DNA from: Propionibacteriaceae bacterium P6A17
Lineage (GTDB): Bacteria > Actinomycetota > Actinomycetes > Propionibacteriales > Propionibacteriaceae
Length of the DNA stretch: 64,000 bases
NCBI GenBank assembly: GCA_000619965.1
Contig: JHVD01000009.1
Location: 42,907-106,906, forward strand
Reading direction: 5' to 3'
Shown here: in pieces, positions 32,941 to 42,183 of the stretch
How positions within the stretch are numbered: the stretch's first letter is position 1
Layout: every line of letters begins with the position of its first letter
Notes under the pieces: generated by a model
Told to the model about the DNA's origin: nothing
The model's database searches: none
What the model saw: the letters and a program-made list of their open reading frames with translations, nothing else
Made by a program: the position numbers and the translations under genes

Positions 32941-34950
32941 ATGGTGAACCGTCTCGCAACTTCGGCCAGCGACTACCTCCGCATCCACTCCGGGCAGCCG
33001 GTCGACTGGTGGGAGTGGGGCGACGACGCGCTCGCCGAGGCCCGTCGTCGGGACGTGCCGATCCTGCTCTCGATCGGGTACGCGTCGTGCCACTGGTGCC
33101 ACGTGATGAGCGAGGAGTCGTTCGACGACGTCGAGATCGCGAAGACGATCAACCACCACTTCGTGCCCATCAAGGTGGACCGCCAGCAGCTCCCCGACGT
33201 CGACGCGGCGTTTATGACCGCCACGCAGGCGATGAACGGCGGCGCGGGCGGCTGGCCGATGACGCTGTTCGTGACCCCCGACGGGGCGCCATTCTTCGCA
33301 GGCACGTACTTCCCGTCGCAGCCGCGGCCGGGCCAGCCGTCGTTTGCGCAGGTCCTTGACGCGATGGTGCTCGGTTGGAAGAACCGCCGCTCGCAGCTCA
33401 CCTCTACCGCCGAGTACGTTGCGGAGCAACTGAAGCAGGTGACGATCCCCGTCGCCGACGAGGTCCCGGACCTCCGCGCGGCGATCGACGCCGTCGAGGA
33501 ACGCTTCGACCTCGTCCACGGCGGCTTTGGGACCGCGCCGAAGTTTCCGGCACCAACGCTCATTGACGCCCTCCTCGTCAAAGGCGACCGCAAGTCGCTC
33601 GAACTCGCGCAGCGCACCCTCGAGTCGATGGCGCGCGGCGGCATCGTCGACCAGGTGGGCGGCGGCTTCCACCGCTACTCCGTCGACGCCGCGTGGGTGG
33701 TGCCGCACTTCGAGAAGATGCTCTACGACAACGGCCTTCTCCTCGGCGCGTACGTGCGCGGCTGGCGTCGCACGGCCGACCACGACGGCGCGCTCCGGGC
33801 GCTGCTCGAGCGCACGGCGTACGGGATCGTCGAGTTTCTCGCGCGCGAGATGCTGACGGCCGACGGAGCCTTCGTCGCGGGTCTCGACGCGGACTCCTCC
33901 GACATCCGCGGCTCGGTCCACGAGGGCATCTACTACGTGTGGACGCCGGAGTTGCTCGTCGACGCGCTCGGCGAGGAGGACGGCGAGTGGGCAGCCGAGA
34001 CGTTCCACGTCACCGCCGGCGGCACGTTCGAGCACGGCCTCTCGACGCTGCAACTCCGCGGCCGCCCCGACTGGGCGCGCCTCCAGCGCGTGTGCGACCG
34101 CCTCCTCGAGGAGCGTTCGCAGCGCTTCCGCCCGGCCACCGACACGATGGTCGTCGCCTCCTGGAACGGCTGGACGATCTCCTCGCTGGTCTGGGGCGCG
34201 ATGGTCTTCAACGAGCCCCGCTGGCTGGAGCTCGCGAAGCGCGCGGCACAGTACCTCGTCGACGTGCATCTGATCGATGGCGGGCTCAGGCGCTCCTCCT
34301 ACGACGGCGAGGCGTCGCCCGCCGACGGCGGTGCGGAGGACTACGGCGCCGTCGCCGAGGCGTTCTCCCTGCTGGCCGGCGCGACGGGGGAGCCGGCGTG
34401 GCTGGACCGCGCCGTCGCGCTCCTCGAGGCCGCCCTTCCGCGCTTTGGCGCGGACGACGGCGGCTTCCACGACTCGGTCGACCAGGGGCTGTTCCTGCGA
34501 GCCCGCTCGGTCACCGACAACGTCACCCCGTCGGGCACCAGCGCCATGATCGCGGCGCTGCGCCACGTCGGGCTGCTCGCGAACCGGCAGGATTTCGTCG
34601 AGCGGGCCGACGAGGCCGCGCGCACCACCTGGGGCGTGGCGACGGAGATGCCGATGTTCGCCGGGGCCGCGCTGGCCGACCTCTTGATCGCCGACGAGGC
34701 CCGCCGGGGGCTCAAGCCGGCGGTGGCCGTCGTCGTCACCGACGATCCCTTCGACGAGCTGGCCCGGGCGTCGTGGCGGCTGGCGCCCGCGGGCTCCGCC
34801 GTGCTCGCCGCACCCGCGGGTGCCGACGGGTGGGGATCGCACCTCGAGGGCCGCGAACGCCGGGCCGTGTACGTCTGCCGGGGCGAGCACTGCTTCGACC
34901 CGGTCGACGACTACACCCTGCTCAAGACTCCGCTGTGGAGCCGCGCCTGA
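32941..34950 (+). CDS. YyaL-like thioredoxin-domain protein (DUF255)
   Basis: A 669-residue cytosolic protein. Residues 1-160 are the DUF255 thioredoxin-like domain (NRLATSASDYLRIHSGQPVDW, SIGYASCHWCHVMSEESF with a CxxC, NHHFVPIKVDRQQLPDVD), and the rest is an alpha/alpha-barrel of the six-hairpin glycosidase fold. Conserved widely (YyaL in Bacillus, spermatogenesis-associated 20 in animals) with no settled function. TAGCCT seven bases before the ATG suggests a leaderless message. The IS3 element lies just 110 bp upstream and could affect expression. The 3' end overlaps the BCCT gene by 29 bp. Confidence 0.9.
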   Translation: MVNRLATSASDYLRIHSGQPVDWWEWGDDALAEARRRDVPILLSIGYASCHWCHVMSEESFDDVEIAKTINHHFVPIKVDRQQLPDVDAAFMTATQAMNGGAGGWPMTLFVTPDGAPFFAGTYFPSQPRPGQPSFAQVLDAMVLGWKNRRSQLTSTAEYVAEQLKQVTIPVADEVPDLRAAIDAVEERFDLVHGGFGTAPKFPAPTLIDALLVKGDRKSLELAQRTLESMARGGIVDQVGGGFHRYSVDAAWVVPHFEKMLYDNGLLLGAYVRGWRRTADHDGALRALLERTAYGIVEFLAREMLTADGAFVAGLDADSSDIRGSVHEGIYYVWTPELLVDALGEEDGEWAAETFHVTAGGTFEHGLSTLQLRGRPDWARLQRVCDRLLEERSQRFRPATDTMVVASWNGWTISSLVWGAMVFNEPRWLELAKRAAQYLVDVHLIDGGLRRSSYDGEASPADGGAEDYGAVAEAFSLLAGATGEPAWLDRAVALLEAALPRFGADDGGFHDSVDQGLFLRARSVTDNVTPSGTSAMIAALRHVGLLANRQDFVERADEAARTTWGVATEMPMFAGAALADLLIADEARRGLKPAVAVVVTDDPFDELARASWRLAPAGSAVLAAPAGADGWGSHLEGRERRAVYVCRGEHCFDPVDDYTLLKTPLWSRA

Positions 34951-36949
34951 TCGTCGGGTCCTGGGAAGCGGCTGCGTCACCCGCGTCCGGCGAATGGACG
35001 TCGTCGGGGTAGGTGCCGGTGCCGTAGTCGTAGTCGACGGGGTTGCCGTCCTCGTCGGTGCGTGCGTACCACTGGGTGAACTCCTCGGCGGTGGAGTCGA
35101 ACTCCGCGCCGACGGCCCGCTCGCTGTCCGGCGGCACCGGGGCGACGCTGAGCTCGAAGTTGTCGCCGTGCTCCTCGATGCCGTGCCGGACGGCCTTCGC
35201 GATGGCGACGTGCTCGAATCCCTCGCGGATCATCAGCGGATCCTTGCGCATCTCCTTCACCAAGGCGATCGCCATCAGCACGAGCACCACCGCGAAGGGC
35301 AGCGCGGTGATGGTGATGAGGTTCTGCAAGCCCTGCAGCGCGTCGCGTCCGCCCATCAGCAGCATGACGACGGCGATGCCCGCCATGCAGACGGCCCAGA
35401 AGGCGGTGATGAGCTTGTTCGGGTGCGGATTGCCGCGCTGCGAGAGCTGCGAGTTGACGAGCGAGGCGGAATCGGATGTGGTGATGAAGAATACGGCGAG
35501 CATCACCATCACCAGCGGGATGATGATGTTGCCGCCGTCGATCTGGTCCAGCACCTTGAAGAAGACCGCCTCGGGTGCGGGCACGTTGGCGGGATCGTTG
35601 CCCGGCACCAGCACCCCCGTCTGCCGCTGGATCCAGATGGCGGTGCCGCCAAGCACCGTGAAGGCGAGCACGATGATGCTCGACGGAATGAGCAGCACCC
35701 CGAGGATGAACTGCCGCACGGTGCGGCCGCGGGAAATCTTGGCCGTGAAGACGCCGACGAACGGCGCCCAGCTCACCCACCACGCCCAGTAGAACGTCGT
35801 CCAGCTTTCGAGGAACGCCCGCACCTCGGGGCTGTCTGCGGTGGTGGCGCTGAGCATCGCGGGCATGTTGCCGAAATACTCGACGATGACGCCCGGGATG
35901 ATGTTCATCAAGAACACGGTGGGGCCGACGATGAAGAAGAAGATGGCGAGCCCGATCGCGAGCATCAGGTTGACATTCGACAGCCAACGGATGCCCTTGG
36001 CGACGCCGGAGACGGCCGAGACGATGGTGCCGACGGTGAGCAACACAATGATGCCGAGCGCGAGGGCGTTGCCGGCCGGGGACCAGCCCGTGACCAGCTC
36101 GAAGCCGCCCGCGATCTGCAGGGCGCCGATGCCGAGCGAGGCCGCGGTGCCGAACAGGGTGGCGATGATGGCCAGCCCATCGATGATGCGCGCGCCGGGG
36201 CTCTTGGCGTCACCGCCCCACAGCGGGGTGAGGATCGAGCTCATCAGCGGGACGCGGCCCTTGCGGTAGGAGACGTAGGCGACGGCGAGCCCGACGATCG
36301 CGTAGATCGCCCAGGCGTTGAGGCCCCAGTGCAGCGCGGCCTGCGCGAGTGCGCCCTTGACTGCCTCGACGGTGCCCGGCTCGTACAGTCCGGGCAGCGG
36401 GCTCACGTAGTAGGTGAGCGGTTCCAGCGGACCGAAGAAGATGATGCCGATACCGATGCCGGCGCCGAACAGCATGGCGGCCCAGGAGATCGTCGAGTAC
36501 TCGGCGGGCTCCCCGTCGAGGCCGAGAGGGATCCGTCCGAATCGCGACGCGGCGATGGCCAGCAGGAACACGACCATGCCGATCGCGAGACTGTTGAAGA
36601 TCCAGCCGAGGTTGGTCATGATCCACTCGAGGCCGGCGCCCGAGACCGCGAGGACGCTGTGCGGGGCCGCGACGCCCCAGGCGACGAAGGCGACGATGGT
36701 GAGACCCACGACGACGAGAATCGGCTTGTCGATGCCGTAGCGCACCTTCTGGTCCTCGATGCTGACGCCGGGGACGAGGGCCGGGTGGAGGCCGTGCGGG
36801 TACTGCATCTCCTTGAAGACCTGCCCGGCGCGACGGGCTGTGGCCCGTGCCGCCGCGGCGGCGGGATTGCGGTGGGGCGACCGCGGCTGGCCTTCGTGGC
36901 CAGGGCGGGTCGCGTCGTCGTTGGGTCTCTTCTTGGGGGTGGATGCCAT
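34922..36949 (-). CDS. BCCT-family transporter (betaine/carnitine/choline)
   Basis: A 675-residue twelve-helix transporter. The BCCT signature region is present around helix eight (FYWAWWVSWAPFVGVFTAKI), and helices one to five carry GIGIGIIFFGPLEPLTYY and ALHWGLNAWAIYAIVGL. Both tails are long and hydrophilic (about 60 residues before the first helix, about 110 after the last), as in osmoregulated carriers such as corynebacterial BetP/EctP. It probably imports glycine betaine, ectoine or related compatible solutes with sodium. Divergent from the GntR-ABC operon. Confidence 0.9.
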   Translation of the reverse strand: MASTPKKRPNDDATRPGHEGQPRSPHRNPAAAAARATARRAGQVFKEMQYPHGLHPALVPGVSIEDQKVRYGIDKPILVVVGLTIVAFVAWGVAAPHSVLAVSGAGLEWIMTNLGWIFNSLAIGMVVFLLAIAASRFGRIPLGLDGEPAEYSTISWAAMLFGAGIGIGIIFFGPLEPLTYYVSPLPGLYEPGTVEAVKGALAQAALHWGLNAWAIYAIVGLAVAYVSYRKGRVPLMSSILTPLWGGDAKSPGARIIDGLAIIATLFGTAASLGIGALQIAGGFELVTGWSPAGNALALGIIVLLTVGTIVSAVSGVAKGIRWLSNVNLMLAIGLAIFFFIVGPTVFLMNIIPGVIVEYFGNMPAMLSATTADSPEVRAFLESWTTFYWAWWVSWAPFVGVFTAKISRGRTVRQFILGVLLIPSSIIVLAFTVLGGTAIWIQRQTGVLVPGNDPANVPAPEAVFFKVLDQIDGGNIIIPLVMVMLAVFFITTSDSASLVNSQLSQRGNPHPNKLITAFWAVCMAGIAVVMLLMGGRDALQGLQNLITITALPFAVVLVLMAIALVKEMRKDPLMIREGFEHVAIAKAVRHGIEEHGDNFELSVAPVPPDSERAVGAEFDSTAEEFTQWYARTDEDGNPVDYDYGTGTYPDDVHSPDAGDAAASQDPTIRRGSTAES

Positions 36950-37030
36950 CTCGGCAAGCCCTTCGGTAGCGGACGATGTCCGTCCACCCTAGCGGAGCCA
37001 CTGTCCGCACCCCTTGCCAACCGTGCCGAC

Positions 37031-37051
37031 TGTATATATGCTGTATATACA
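37031..37051 (+). promoter_or_regulatory. Inverted-repeat operator before the GntR-ABC operon
   Basis: TGTATATA (37031-37038) and TATATACA (37044-37051) are perfect eight-base complements separated by five bases, a strikingly AT-rich island. It lies 19 bases before the GTG of the GntR gene and overlaps the likely -10, so autoregulation by this YtrA-type repressor is the natural reading. Confidence 0.7.
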
Positions 37052-37069
37052 GAAAGGACGGAGATTGTC

Positions 37070-37447
37070 GTGGATGTGGTGCTGTCCAACACCGCCGGGG
37101 TGCCGATCTATGAGCAGATCACCCGGCAGATCAAGGAACAGATCCTCTCCGGTGTGCTCGGGGAGGGGGAGGCGCTGCCGTCGATCCGCTCGCTGGCCAA
37201 GGATCTGCGCATCAGCGTCATCACCACGCAGCGGGCCTACAACGAACTCGTGGCCGAGGGCTTCGTCGCCAACGTGCCCGGCAAGGGCTTCTACGTGCTT
37301 GCCGCCGACGTCGAGTTGGCGCGCGAACAGGTGGTGCGCGCCGTCGAGGAGCTCTTCGACGAAGCGGCCGCCAAGGCGCGGCTCGTGGGACTGGGGCGCG
37401 ACGAACTGCACGTCATTCTGGACACGATCATGGAGGAGGGAGCATGA
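37070..37447 (+). CDS. GntR-family repressor, YtrA type
   Basis: A 125-residue protein with an N-terminal winged helix (VPIYEQITRQIKEQILSGVLGEGEALPSIRSLAKDLRISVITTQRAYNELVAEGFV) and a short C-terminal dimer helix, the YtrA layout with no ligand domain. Such regulators control the ABC exporter they sit next to, often responding to cell-wall antibiotics. Start GTG 37070 with GGAG upstream. The stop overlaps the ATPase start as ATGA (37444-37447). Confidence 0.88.
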   Translation: MDVVLSNTAGVPIYEQITRQIKEQILSGVLGEGEALPSIRSLAKDLRISVITTQRAYNELVAEGFVANVPGKGFYVLAADVELAREQVVRAVEELFDEAAAKARLVGLGRDELHVILDTIMEEGA

Positions 37448-38283
37448 ATCCGCTGGTCATGCGAGGGCTCGTCAAGCGCTACGACGACTTCCAGTTGGCG
37501 TGCGATTTCGAGGTGCGCCGAGGCTACGTGACGGGGCTCGTCGGGGCCAACGGCTCCGGCAAGACGACGATCATCCGCTGCGCGCTGGGTGCCACGAAGC
37601 CCGACGCCGGAGAAGTGGAGCTCGTCGACAAGGCGCGCGTCGCGGTGTGCTGGGACACTCCGCCGTAAAGGCAGGATTGGACCGTCCGCGGCACTGGCCG
37701 GCAGCTTCGCCGGTTCTACCCGACGTGGAGCGACGACCGCTTCGCCTCGTGGTGTGCGCGCTGGGAGCTGCCCGCGAAGGCGAAGGTCAAGTCGCTCTCG
37801 CGAGGGCAGGGCATGCGTCTGCAGATGGCCGTCGGGTTGTCCTACGATGCCGAACTGCTCATCCTCGACGAGCCCACCTCGGGCCTCGACCCCCTGGCTC
37901 GCGACGAGCTCGTCGAGCTGCTCGCCGACCTCATGATCGACGAGCGCCGCTCGATCCTCTTCTCATCACACATCACCTCGGATCTGGAGAAGATCGCCGA
38001 CTTCGTGACGGTCCTCGACGACGGCCGCGTCCTGGAGAGCGCCCCACTCGACGAGCTCAAGGCGCGGTACCGCGTCGTCCGGGGCGGCGGCGTCGCCCCG
38101 GAGGGTCTGATCGGCACGCGTCAGACGGGCGCTGGCTGGGAGGCGCTCGCGACGACGACCCTCGCCACCACGCTGGGGCCGGGGGTCGTCGTCGAGCCTC
38201 CGACGCTCGAGGACATCGCGATCCGCCTCGCCAAGCGCGGGCGGGCGTCGCGGCGACATGGAAAGGAGCACGCCGATGCGTAA
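37444..38283 (+). pseudogene. ABC transporter ATPase (YtrB-like) with one internal TAA
   Basis: A 279-codon frame that is open except for one TAA at 37666-37668 (codon 75). Before it come GLVGANGSGKTT (Walker A); after it, in the same frame, the family's FYPTWSDDRF region, the signature-like SLSRGQGMRL, LLILDEPTSGLD (Walker B), and the SSHIT switch His. The context TPP-stop-RQDWTVRG would read TPPYRQDWTVRG with a single base change (TAC to TAA). The rest is intact, which points to a recent nonsense mutation or a sequence error. The second half could restart at the ATG at 37813 but would lack Walker A. Confidence 0.8.
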
Positions 38284-38929
38284 TCTGCGCGCGATGCTGG
38301 GGTTCGACGTCCGCAATCTCGCGGGGCTTGGCTGGGGTGCGCTCGCACTGCTGGGGCTGGCGATCGTGCTGCGGATCGCGGGCAGCTTCCAGACGGCCCT
38401 CCCGATGCTGACGACACTGGGCTTCATTACGGTCCTGCAGCCGTTCACCGCCGATGCGCTCCCCGGGCTGAGGAGGCTTTATGTAGCGGCCCCGGTGTCG
38501 CGGCGGACGGTGATCGCGTCGCACTACCTGACGGGGGCGGCCGTGTACGTCGTCACCGTCGCGCTGCTCGTGGTGATCGCGCTGCCCTGGGGTGATCCCG
38601 CACTGGTGGGGGCGGACGAGGCGATGGCGGCAGCCGTCGGGGCCGCGCTGATCGTCGGCTCCCTGCTCGCGTCGCAGATCCCGTTCACCGTGCGGTTTGG
38701 CTCGCGGGCTGGGATCTTCCTGTTGCTGTTTCTCGGTGGCGTCGGGGCGCTCATCGGCTGGTTCACGATGGACGCCCACGACGAGCGCACGAGCTGGATT
38801 GTCACCACGGCGACGTGGCTCAGCGCGCACCCGGGGTTGGCGGTGCTGGCGGGCGCAGCGGTCGTCGTCGCGCAGTGGCTCGTGTCGTTCGTGGTGAGCG
38901 CGGCGATCTTCGAGCGCAAGGAACTCTGA
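38276..38929 (+). CDS. ABC-2 type membrane permease
   Basis: A 217-residue protein with six membrane segments (for example WGALALLGLAIVLRIAG, YVVTVALLVVIALPW, AAVGAALIVGSLLASQIP, IFLLLFLGGVGALIGWF, LAVLAGAAVVVAQWLVSFVVS), of the small ABC-2 permease type that pairs with YtrB-like ATPases. AAAGGAG precedes the ATG at 38276, which overlaps the ATPase stop. It should form an exporter or stress-response complex with the ATPase, but that partner is interrupted by a stop codon, so the complex may be inactive. Confidence 0.75.
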   Translation: MRNLRAMLGFDVRNLAGLGWGALALLGLAIVLRIAGSFQTALPMLTTLGFITVLQPFTADALPGLRRLYVAAPVSRRTVIASHYLTGAAVYVVTVALLVVIALPWGDPALVGADEAMAAAVGAALIVGSLLASQIPFTVRFGSRAGIFLLLFLGGVGALIGWFTMDAHDERTSWIVTTATWLSAHPGLAVLAGAAVVVAQWLVSFVVSAAIFERKEL

Positions 38930-38943
38930 GCGTGGAGCCAAAC

Positions 38944-38981
38944 TGTGAGGAAGTGGTTGGTGGTCCAACCACTTCCTCACA
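38944..38981. terminator. Bidirectional terminator, 17-bp perfect stem
   Basis: TGTGAGGAAGTGGTTGG (38944-38960) pairs perfectly with 38965-38981 around a TGGT loop. It sits between the convergent permease and phoH stops. Confidence 0.85.
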
Positions 38982-39005
38982 CCCAACGCCGAGTCGCGGC
39001 GCCGG

Positions 39006-40355
39006 TCAGCCGTCGAGCATGTCCGAGACGAGCCCCGCGATTGCCGAGCGCTCCGAGCGCTGCAGGGCGACGTGCGCGAACAGCGGGTTGCCCTTCAGCT
39101 TCTCGATGACCGCGACGATGCCGTCGTAGCGGCCCACGCGCAGGTTGTCGCGCTGGGCGACGTCGTGGGTGAGCACCACCCGCGAGTTCTGGCCGATGCG
39201 GCTCAGCACCGTGAGCAGCACGTTGCGCTCGAGCGACTGGGCCTCGTCGACGATGACGAAGCAGTCGTGCAGTGAGCGGCCACGAATGTGGGTCAGCGGG
39301 AGCACCTCGATCATGCCCTGCTCGACGATCTCGTCGATGACGTACTTGTTGGTCACCGACGACAGGGTGTCGAACACCGCCTGACCCCATGGCTGCATCT
39401 TCTCCTCGGCCGAGCCGGGCAGGTAGCCGAGCTCCTGACCCCCGACGGGGTACAGCGGCCGGAAGACCATCACCTTCTGGTACTTGCGGTGCTCCAGCAC
39501 CTCCTCCAGCCCGGCCGCGAGCGCCAGCGCCGACTTGCCGGTGCCCGCCCGTCCGCCCAGGGAGACGATGCCGATGGACTCGTCCATCAGCAGGTCGAGT
39601 GCGACGCGCTGCTCCGGAGAGCGGCCTCGGATGCCGAACACCTCACGATCCTGCTTCACCTCACGCACGCGGCCGTCCGTGGTGACACGGCCGAGCACCT
39701 TGGACGACGGCCCCACGAGATGCACGCCGCAGTGCGCGGGCAGACCTGCGGCGGCGGGCACGTCGGCCGCGAACGCGTCGTAGACGGCGGCGACCTCCTC
39801 GTCGGTGACCTCCAACGTGGCCATGCCGTTGTAGCCCGCCTCCAGGGGCAGCTCATTGCGGTATTCCTCGGCGGCGAGGCCGACGGCGGCCGCCTTCACG
39901 CGCAGCGGGAGGTCCTTCGAGACCAGGACCACGTCGTGCCCCTCCTGCGCGTAGTTGAGCGCGACGGCGAGGATGCGCGTGTCGTTGTCGCCCAGCCGGA
40001 AGCCGGCGGGCAGGCCCGAATCGTCGGTGTGGTTCAGCTCGACGCGCAGGTTGCCGCCCTCGTCGTTGATCGGGACGGGGGCGTCGAGGCGGCCGTGGGT
40101 GACGCGCAGGTCGTCCAGCAGGCGCAGCGCCTGACGGGCAAAGTAGCCCAGCTCGCCGTGATGGCGCTTGGCCTCGAGCTCGGTGATCACCACGATGGGC
40201 AGCACGACGTTGTGCTCGGCGAAGCGCAGCATCGCCTTCGGGTCGGACAGCAGGACGGAGGTGTCGATCACATAGGTCTTGATGGCCTGCTCGTGGGCGG
40301 CAGGCTGGGCCACGGATTCGTGCGCGGAGACGTCGAGCACTGTTGCTCCCTTCAA
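39006..40355 (-). CDS. PhoH2-type PIN-ATPase
   Basis: A 449-residue fusion of a PIN domain (about 27-160, [43 protein letters not shown], with conserved Asp residues) and a PhoH ATPase (about 235-449, Walker [11 protein letters not shown], Walker B VIVDEAQ, and the TGLKRG-like region replaced by [14 protein letters not shown]). This is the PhoH2 form known in mycobacteria as a sequence-specific RNA helicase/ribonuclease. It may act in RNA turnover. The 220 bases upstream (40356-40578) hold no gene apart from the hairpin at 40480. Confidence 0.88.
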   Translation of the reverse strand: MKGATVLDVSAHESVAQPAAHEQAIKTYVIDTSVLLSDPKAMLRFAEHNVVLPIVVITELEAKRHHGELGYFARQALRLLDDLRVTHGRLDAPVPINDEGGNLRVELNHTDDSGLPAGFRLGDNDTRILAVALNYAQEGHDVVLVSKDLPLRVKAAAVGLAAEEYRNELPLEAGYNGMATLEVTDEEVAAVYDAFAADVPAAAGLPAHCGVHLVGPSSKVLGRVTTDGRVREVKQDREVFGIRGRSPEQRVALDLLMDESIGIVSLGGRAGTGKSALALAAGLEEVLEHRKYQKVMVFRPLYPVGGQELGYLPGSAEEKMQPWGQAVFDTLSSVTNKYVIDEIVEQGMIEVLPLTHIRGRSLHDCFVIVDEAQSLERNVLLTVLSRIGQNSRVVLTHDVAQRDNLRVGRYDGIVAVIEKLKGNPLFAHVALQRSERSAIAGLVSDMLDG

Positions 40356-40479
40356 GGGGGCGGCCGGTGCCCTGCCCCCATGGTGGTTGGCGGGGGGTTA
40401 CCTCGTCGGTGTGGAGACTCTCTCCATGGCATGAGGCTAGCTCGGGGTGCGTCCTGTCGGGGCAGCCACACGAAGACAA

Positions 40480-40522
40480 GGGCGGTTCGTCACCGAGAAT
40501 TCAACTTGTGCGTCAACCGCCC
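40480..40522 (-). terminator. Possible terminator downstream of the hemolysin III gene
   Basis: GGGCGGTT (40480-40487) and AACCGCCC (40515-40522) are perfect complements with a 27-base loop; the palindrome CCGCCCGCGGGCGG follows at once. It is 57 bp past the stop of the minus-strand gene at 40579. Confidence 0.45.
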
Positions 40523-40578
40523 GCGGGCGGCGGGACCGGGTGGATCCGCCCGGCGGGGTGGGTGGCGTGCGGTGCGGG

Positions 40579-41262
40579 TCAGGCGAAGACGGCCAGCCAG
40601 ATCGCGACCGCGTGGCAGATGGCCGCCAGGATCGTCGCAGAGTGGAACACCTCGTGGAAGCCGAACCACTTCGGGTTGAGCTGCGGCCACTTGGTGCCGT
40701 AGGAGACGGCGCCCAGCGAGTAGATGATGCCGCCGATGAGGACGAGGAGCACGACGGCGGGCCCGCCGCTGGTCCATAGCTCGGGGAGCCACCAGAGCGC
40801 GGTCCAGCCCATGGCGACGTACAGCAGCGTGTAGAGCCAGCGCGGGGCGCCCAGCCACAGCAGGCGGAAGGACACACCCAGCACGCCGAGCGTCCAGATG
40901 ACCACCAGCAGGGTGATGCGGCTCGCGCCGTCGAGGAGGGCGACCGCCAGCGGCGTGTAGGTGCCGGCGATGAAGACGAAGATGTTGGAGTGGTCGAGCC
41001 GACGGAACACGTCGCGGGTGCGAGGGGACCAGTTGCCCCGGTGATAGGCCGCGCTGGTGCCGAAGAGCTGGACCGCGGCGAGGGTGTAGACCGCGCACGC
41101 CATTCGGGTCTCGAGAGTGGGCGCGACGGCGGTGAGTACCAAGCCGGCGATGAACATGATGGGCGCCATGCCGAGGTGCAGCCAGCCGCGCATCAGCGGC
41201 TTCGGCGGCGCGGCCTCAGGGGTGGGGACGGCGGAGTTCGAGGTTGCTTCGACGGTGGTCAT
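40579..41262 (-). CDS. Hemolysin III / PAQR-family membrane protein
   Basis: A 227-residue seven-helix protein of the Hly-III/PAQR family. Conserved residues are visible: SAAYHRGNW after helix two, RLDHSNIFVFIAGTYTP in helix three, and the C-terminal GFHEVFHSATILAAICHAVAI with the metal-binding His pair. Related proteins are thought to be metal-dependent membrane hydrolases; haemolysis is not a safe inference. It is divergent from uppS, a common actinobacterial pairing. Confidence 0.88.
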   Translation of the reverse strand: MTTVEATSNSAVPTPEAAPPKPLMRGWLHLGMAPIMFIAGLVLTAVAPTLETRMACAVYTLAAVQLFGTSAAYHRGNWSPRTRDVFRRLDHSNIFVFIAGTYTPLAVALLDGASRITLLVVIWTLGVLGVSFRLLWLGAPRWLYTLLYVAMGWTALWWLPELWTSGGPAVVLLVLIGGIIYSLGAVSYGTKWPQLNPKWFGFHEVFHSATILAAICHAVAIWLAVFA

Positions 41263-41268
41263 TTCTGT

Positions 41269-41301
41269 ACCTACGCTCTAGTAACTTACGTAAGCGTAGG
41301 T
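41269..41301. promoter_or_regulatory. Inverted repeat between the hemolysin III gene and uppS
   Basis: ACCTACGCT (41269-41277) and AGCGTAGGT (41293-41301) are perfect complements, and a ten-base palindrome CTTACGTAAG (41285-41294) lies within. It starts 7 bp upstream of the minus-strand ATG and may be the operator of a regulator coded elsewhere. Confidence 0.5.
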
Positions 41302-41357
41302 TAGCGCGATTTGCGACGCATGCCAAGCCCCGCGAGGCAGGTCGATAGAATCCCCTC

Positions 41358-42158
41358 ATGTCGCGGCTGCAAGACGCCATCAACGGTTGGTGGCCCCCGA
41401 AGTGGATGTACTCGACCTACGAGTCGCTGGAACTCGGACGGCTCGACCGCAGCCTCCTGCCCAAACACGTGGCAGTGCTCGCCGACGGCAACCGTCGGTG
41501 GGCCAGACTGAACGCGCCCGGCCAGCCACTCGTCGCCGGCTATCGCGCGGGGGCAGCCAAGCTGAGGGAATTCGTCGAGTGGTGCGACGAAGCCGACCTC
41601 GAAGTCGTCACGCTATGGGTGCTCAGCACCGACAACCTCCAGCGCTCCAACGACGACGAGCTCCTTCCCCTGCTCGACGTCATCCAGCAACTCGTCGCCG
41701 ACCTCGCCGACACGAGACGGTGGCGCGTCCAGGCCGTCGGCGCCCTCGACCTCCTGCCGCCGGAGATCGAGGAATCGCTTCGGGCCTCAGCCCAGCGCAC
41801 CGAGGACGTCGACGGGATGCACGTCAACGTCGCCGTCTCCTACGGCGGGCGCCACGAACTCCGCGACGCCGTCCGCTCGCTGCTGAGGGACAAGGCCGAA
41901 CAGGGGGAGACGCTCGAGTCCGTCGCGGCGACGCTCGAGATCGACGAGATCGCCGACCACCTCTACACCAAGGGGCAGCCCGACCCCGACCTCATCATCC
42001 GCACCTCCGGCGAGCAGCGCCTGTCGGGGTTCCTGCTGTGGCAGTCGGCGCACAGCGAGTTCTACTTCTGCGAAGCCCTCTGGCCCGACTTCCGCCGCAC
42101 CGACTTCATCCGCGCCCTGCGCTCGTTCACCCAGCGGGAGCGACGATTCGGCCGCTGA
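41358..42158 (+). CDS. uppS: Isoprenyl diphosphate synthase (UppS/cis-prenyltransferase)
   Basis: A 266-residue cis-prenyltransferase. The catalytic Asp is in HVAVLADGNRRWAR (Asp43), with LWVLSTDNLQRS, the RRWRVQAVG segment, and DLIIRTSGEQRLSGFLLWQ and the aromatic-acidic SEFYFCEALWPDFR near the C-terminus. It makes Z-polyprenyl diphosphate, either the wall lipid carrier precursor or, as in mycobacteria, Z-farnesyl diphosphate; the chain length cannot be read. TAGAAT (41346-41351) precedes the ATG by six bases. Confidence 0.93.
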   Translation: MSRLQDAINGWWPPKWMYSTYESLELGRLDRSLLPKHVAVLADGNRRWARLNAPGQPLVAGYRAGAAKLREFVEWCDEADLEVVTLWVLSTDNLQRSNDDELLPLLDVIQQLVADLADTRRWRVQAVGALDLLPPEIEESLRASAQRTEDVDGMHVNVAVSYGGRHELRDAVRSLLRDKAEQGETLESVAATLEIDEIADHLYTKGQPDPDLIIRTSGEQRLSGFLLWQSAHSEFYFCEALWPDFRRTDFIRALRSFTQRERRFGR

Positions 42159-42183
42159 CTCCCATCGTGGGAAGATAGCGCGC

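Noticed and set aside
34977..36949. Long plus- and minus-frame ORFs overlapping the BCCT transporter
   Set aside because: The BCCT frame has family motifs and membrane helices; the others are shadows.
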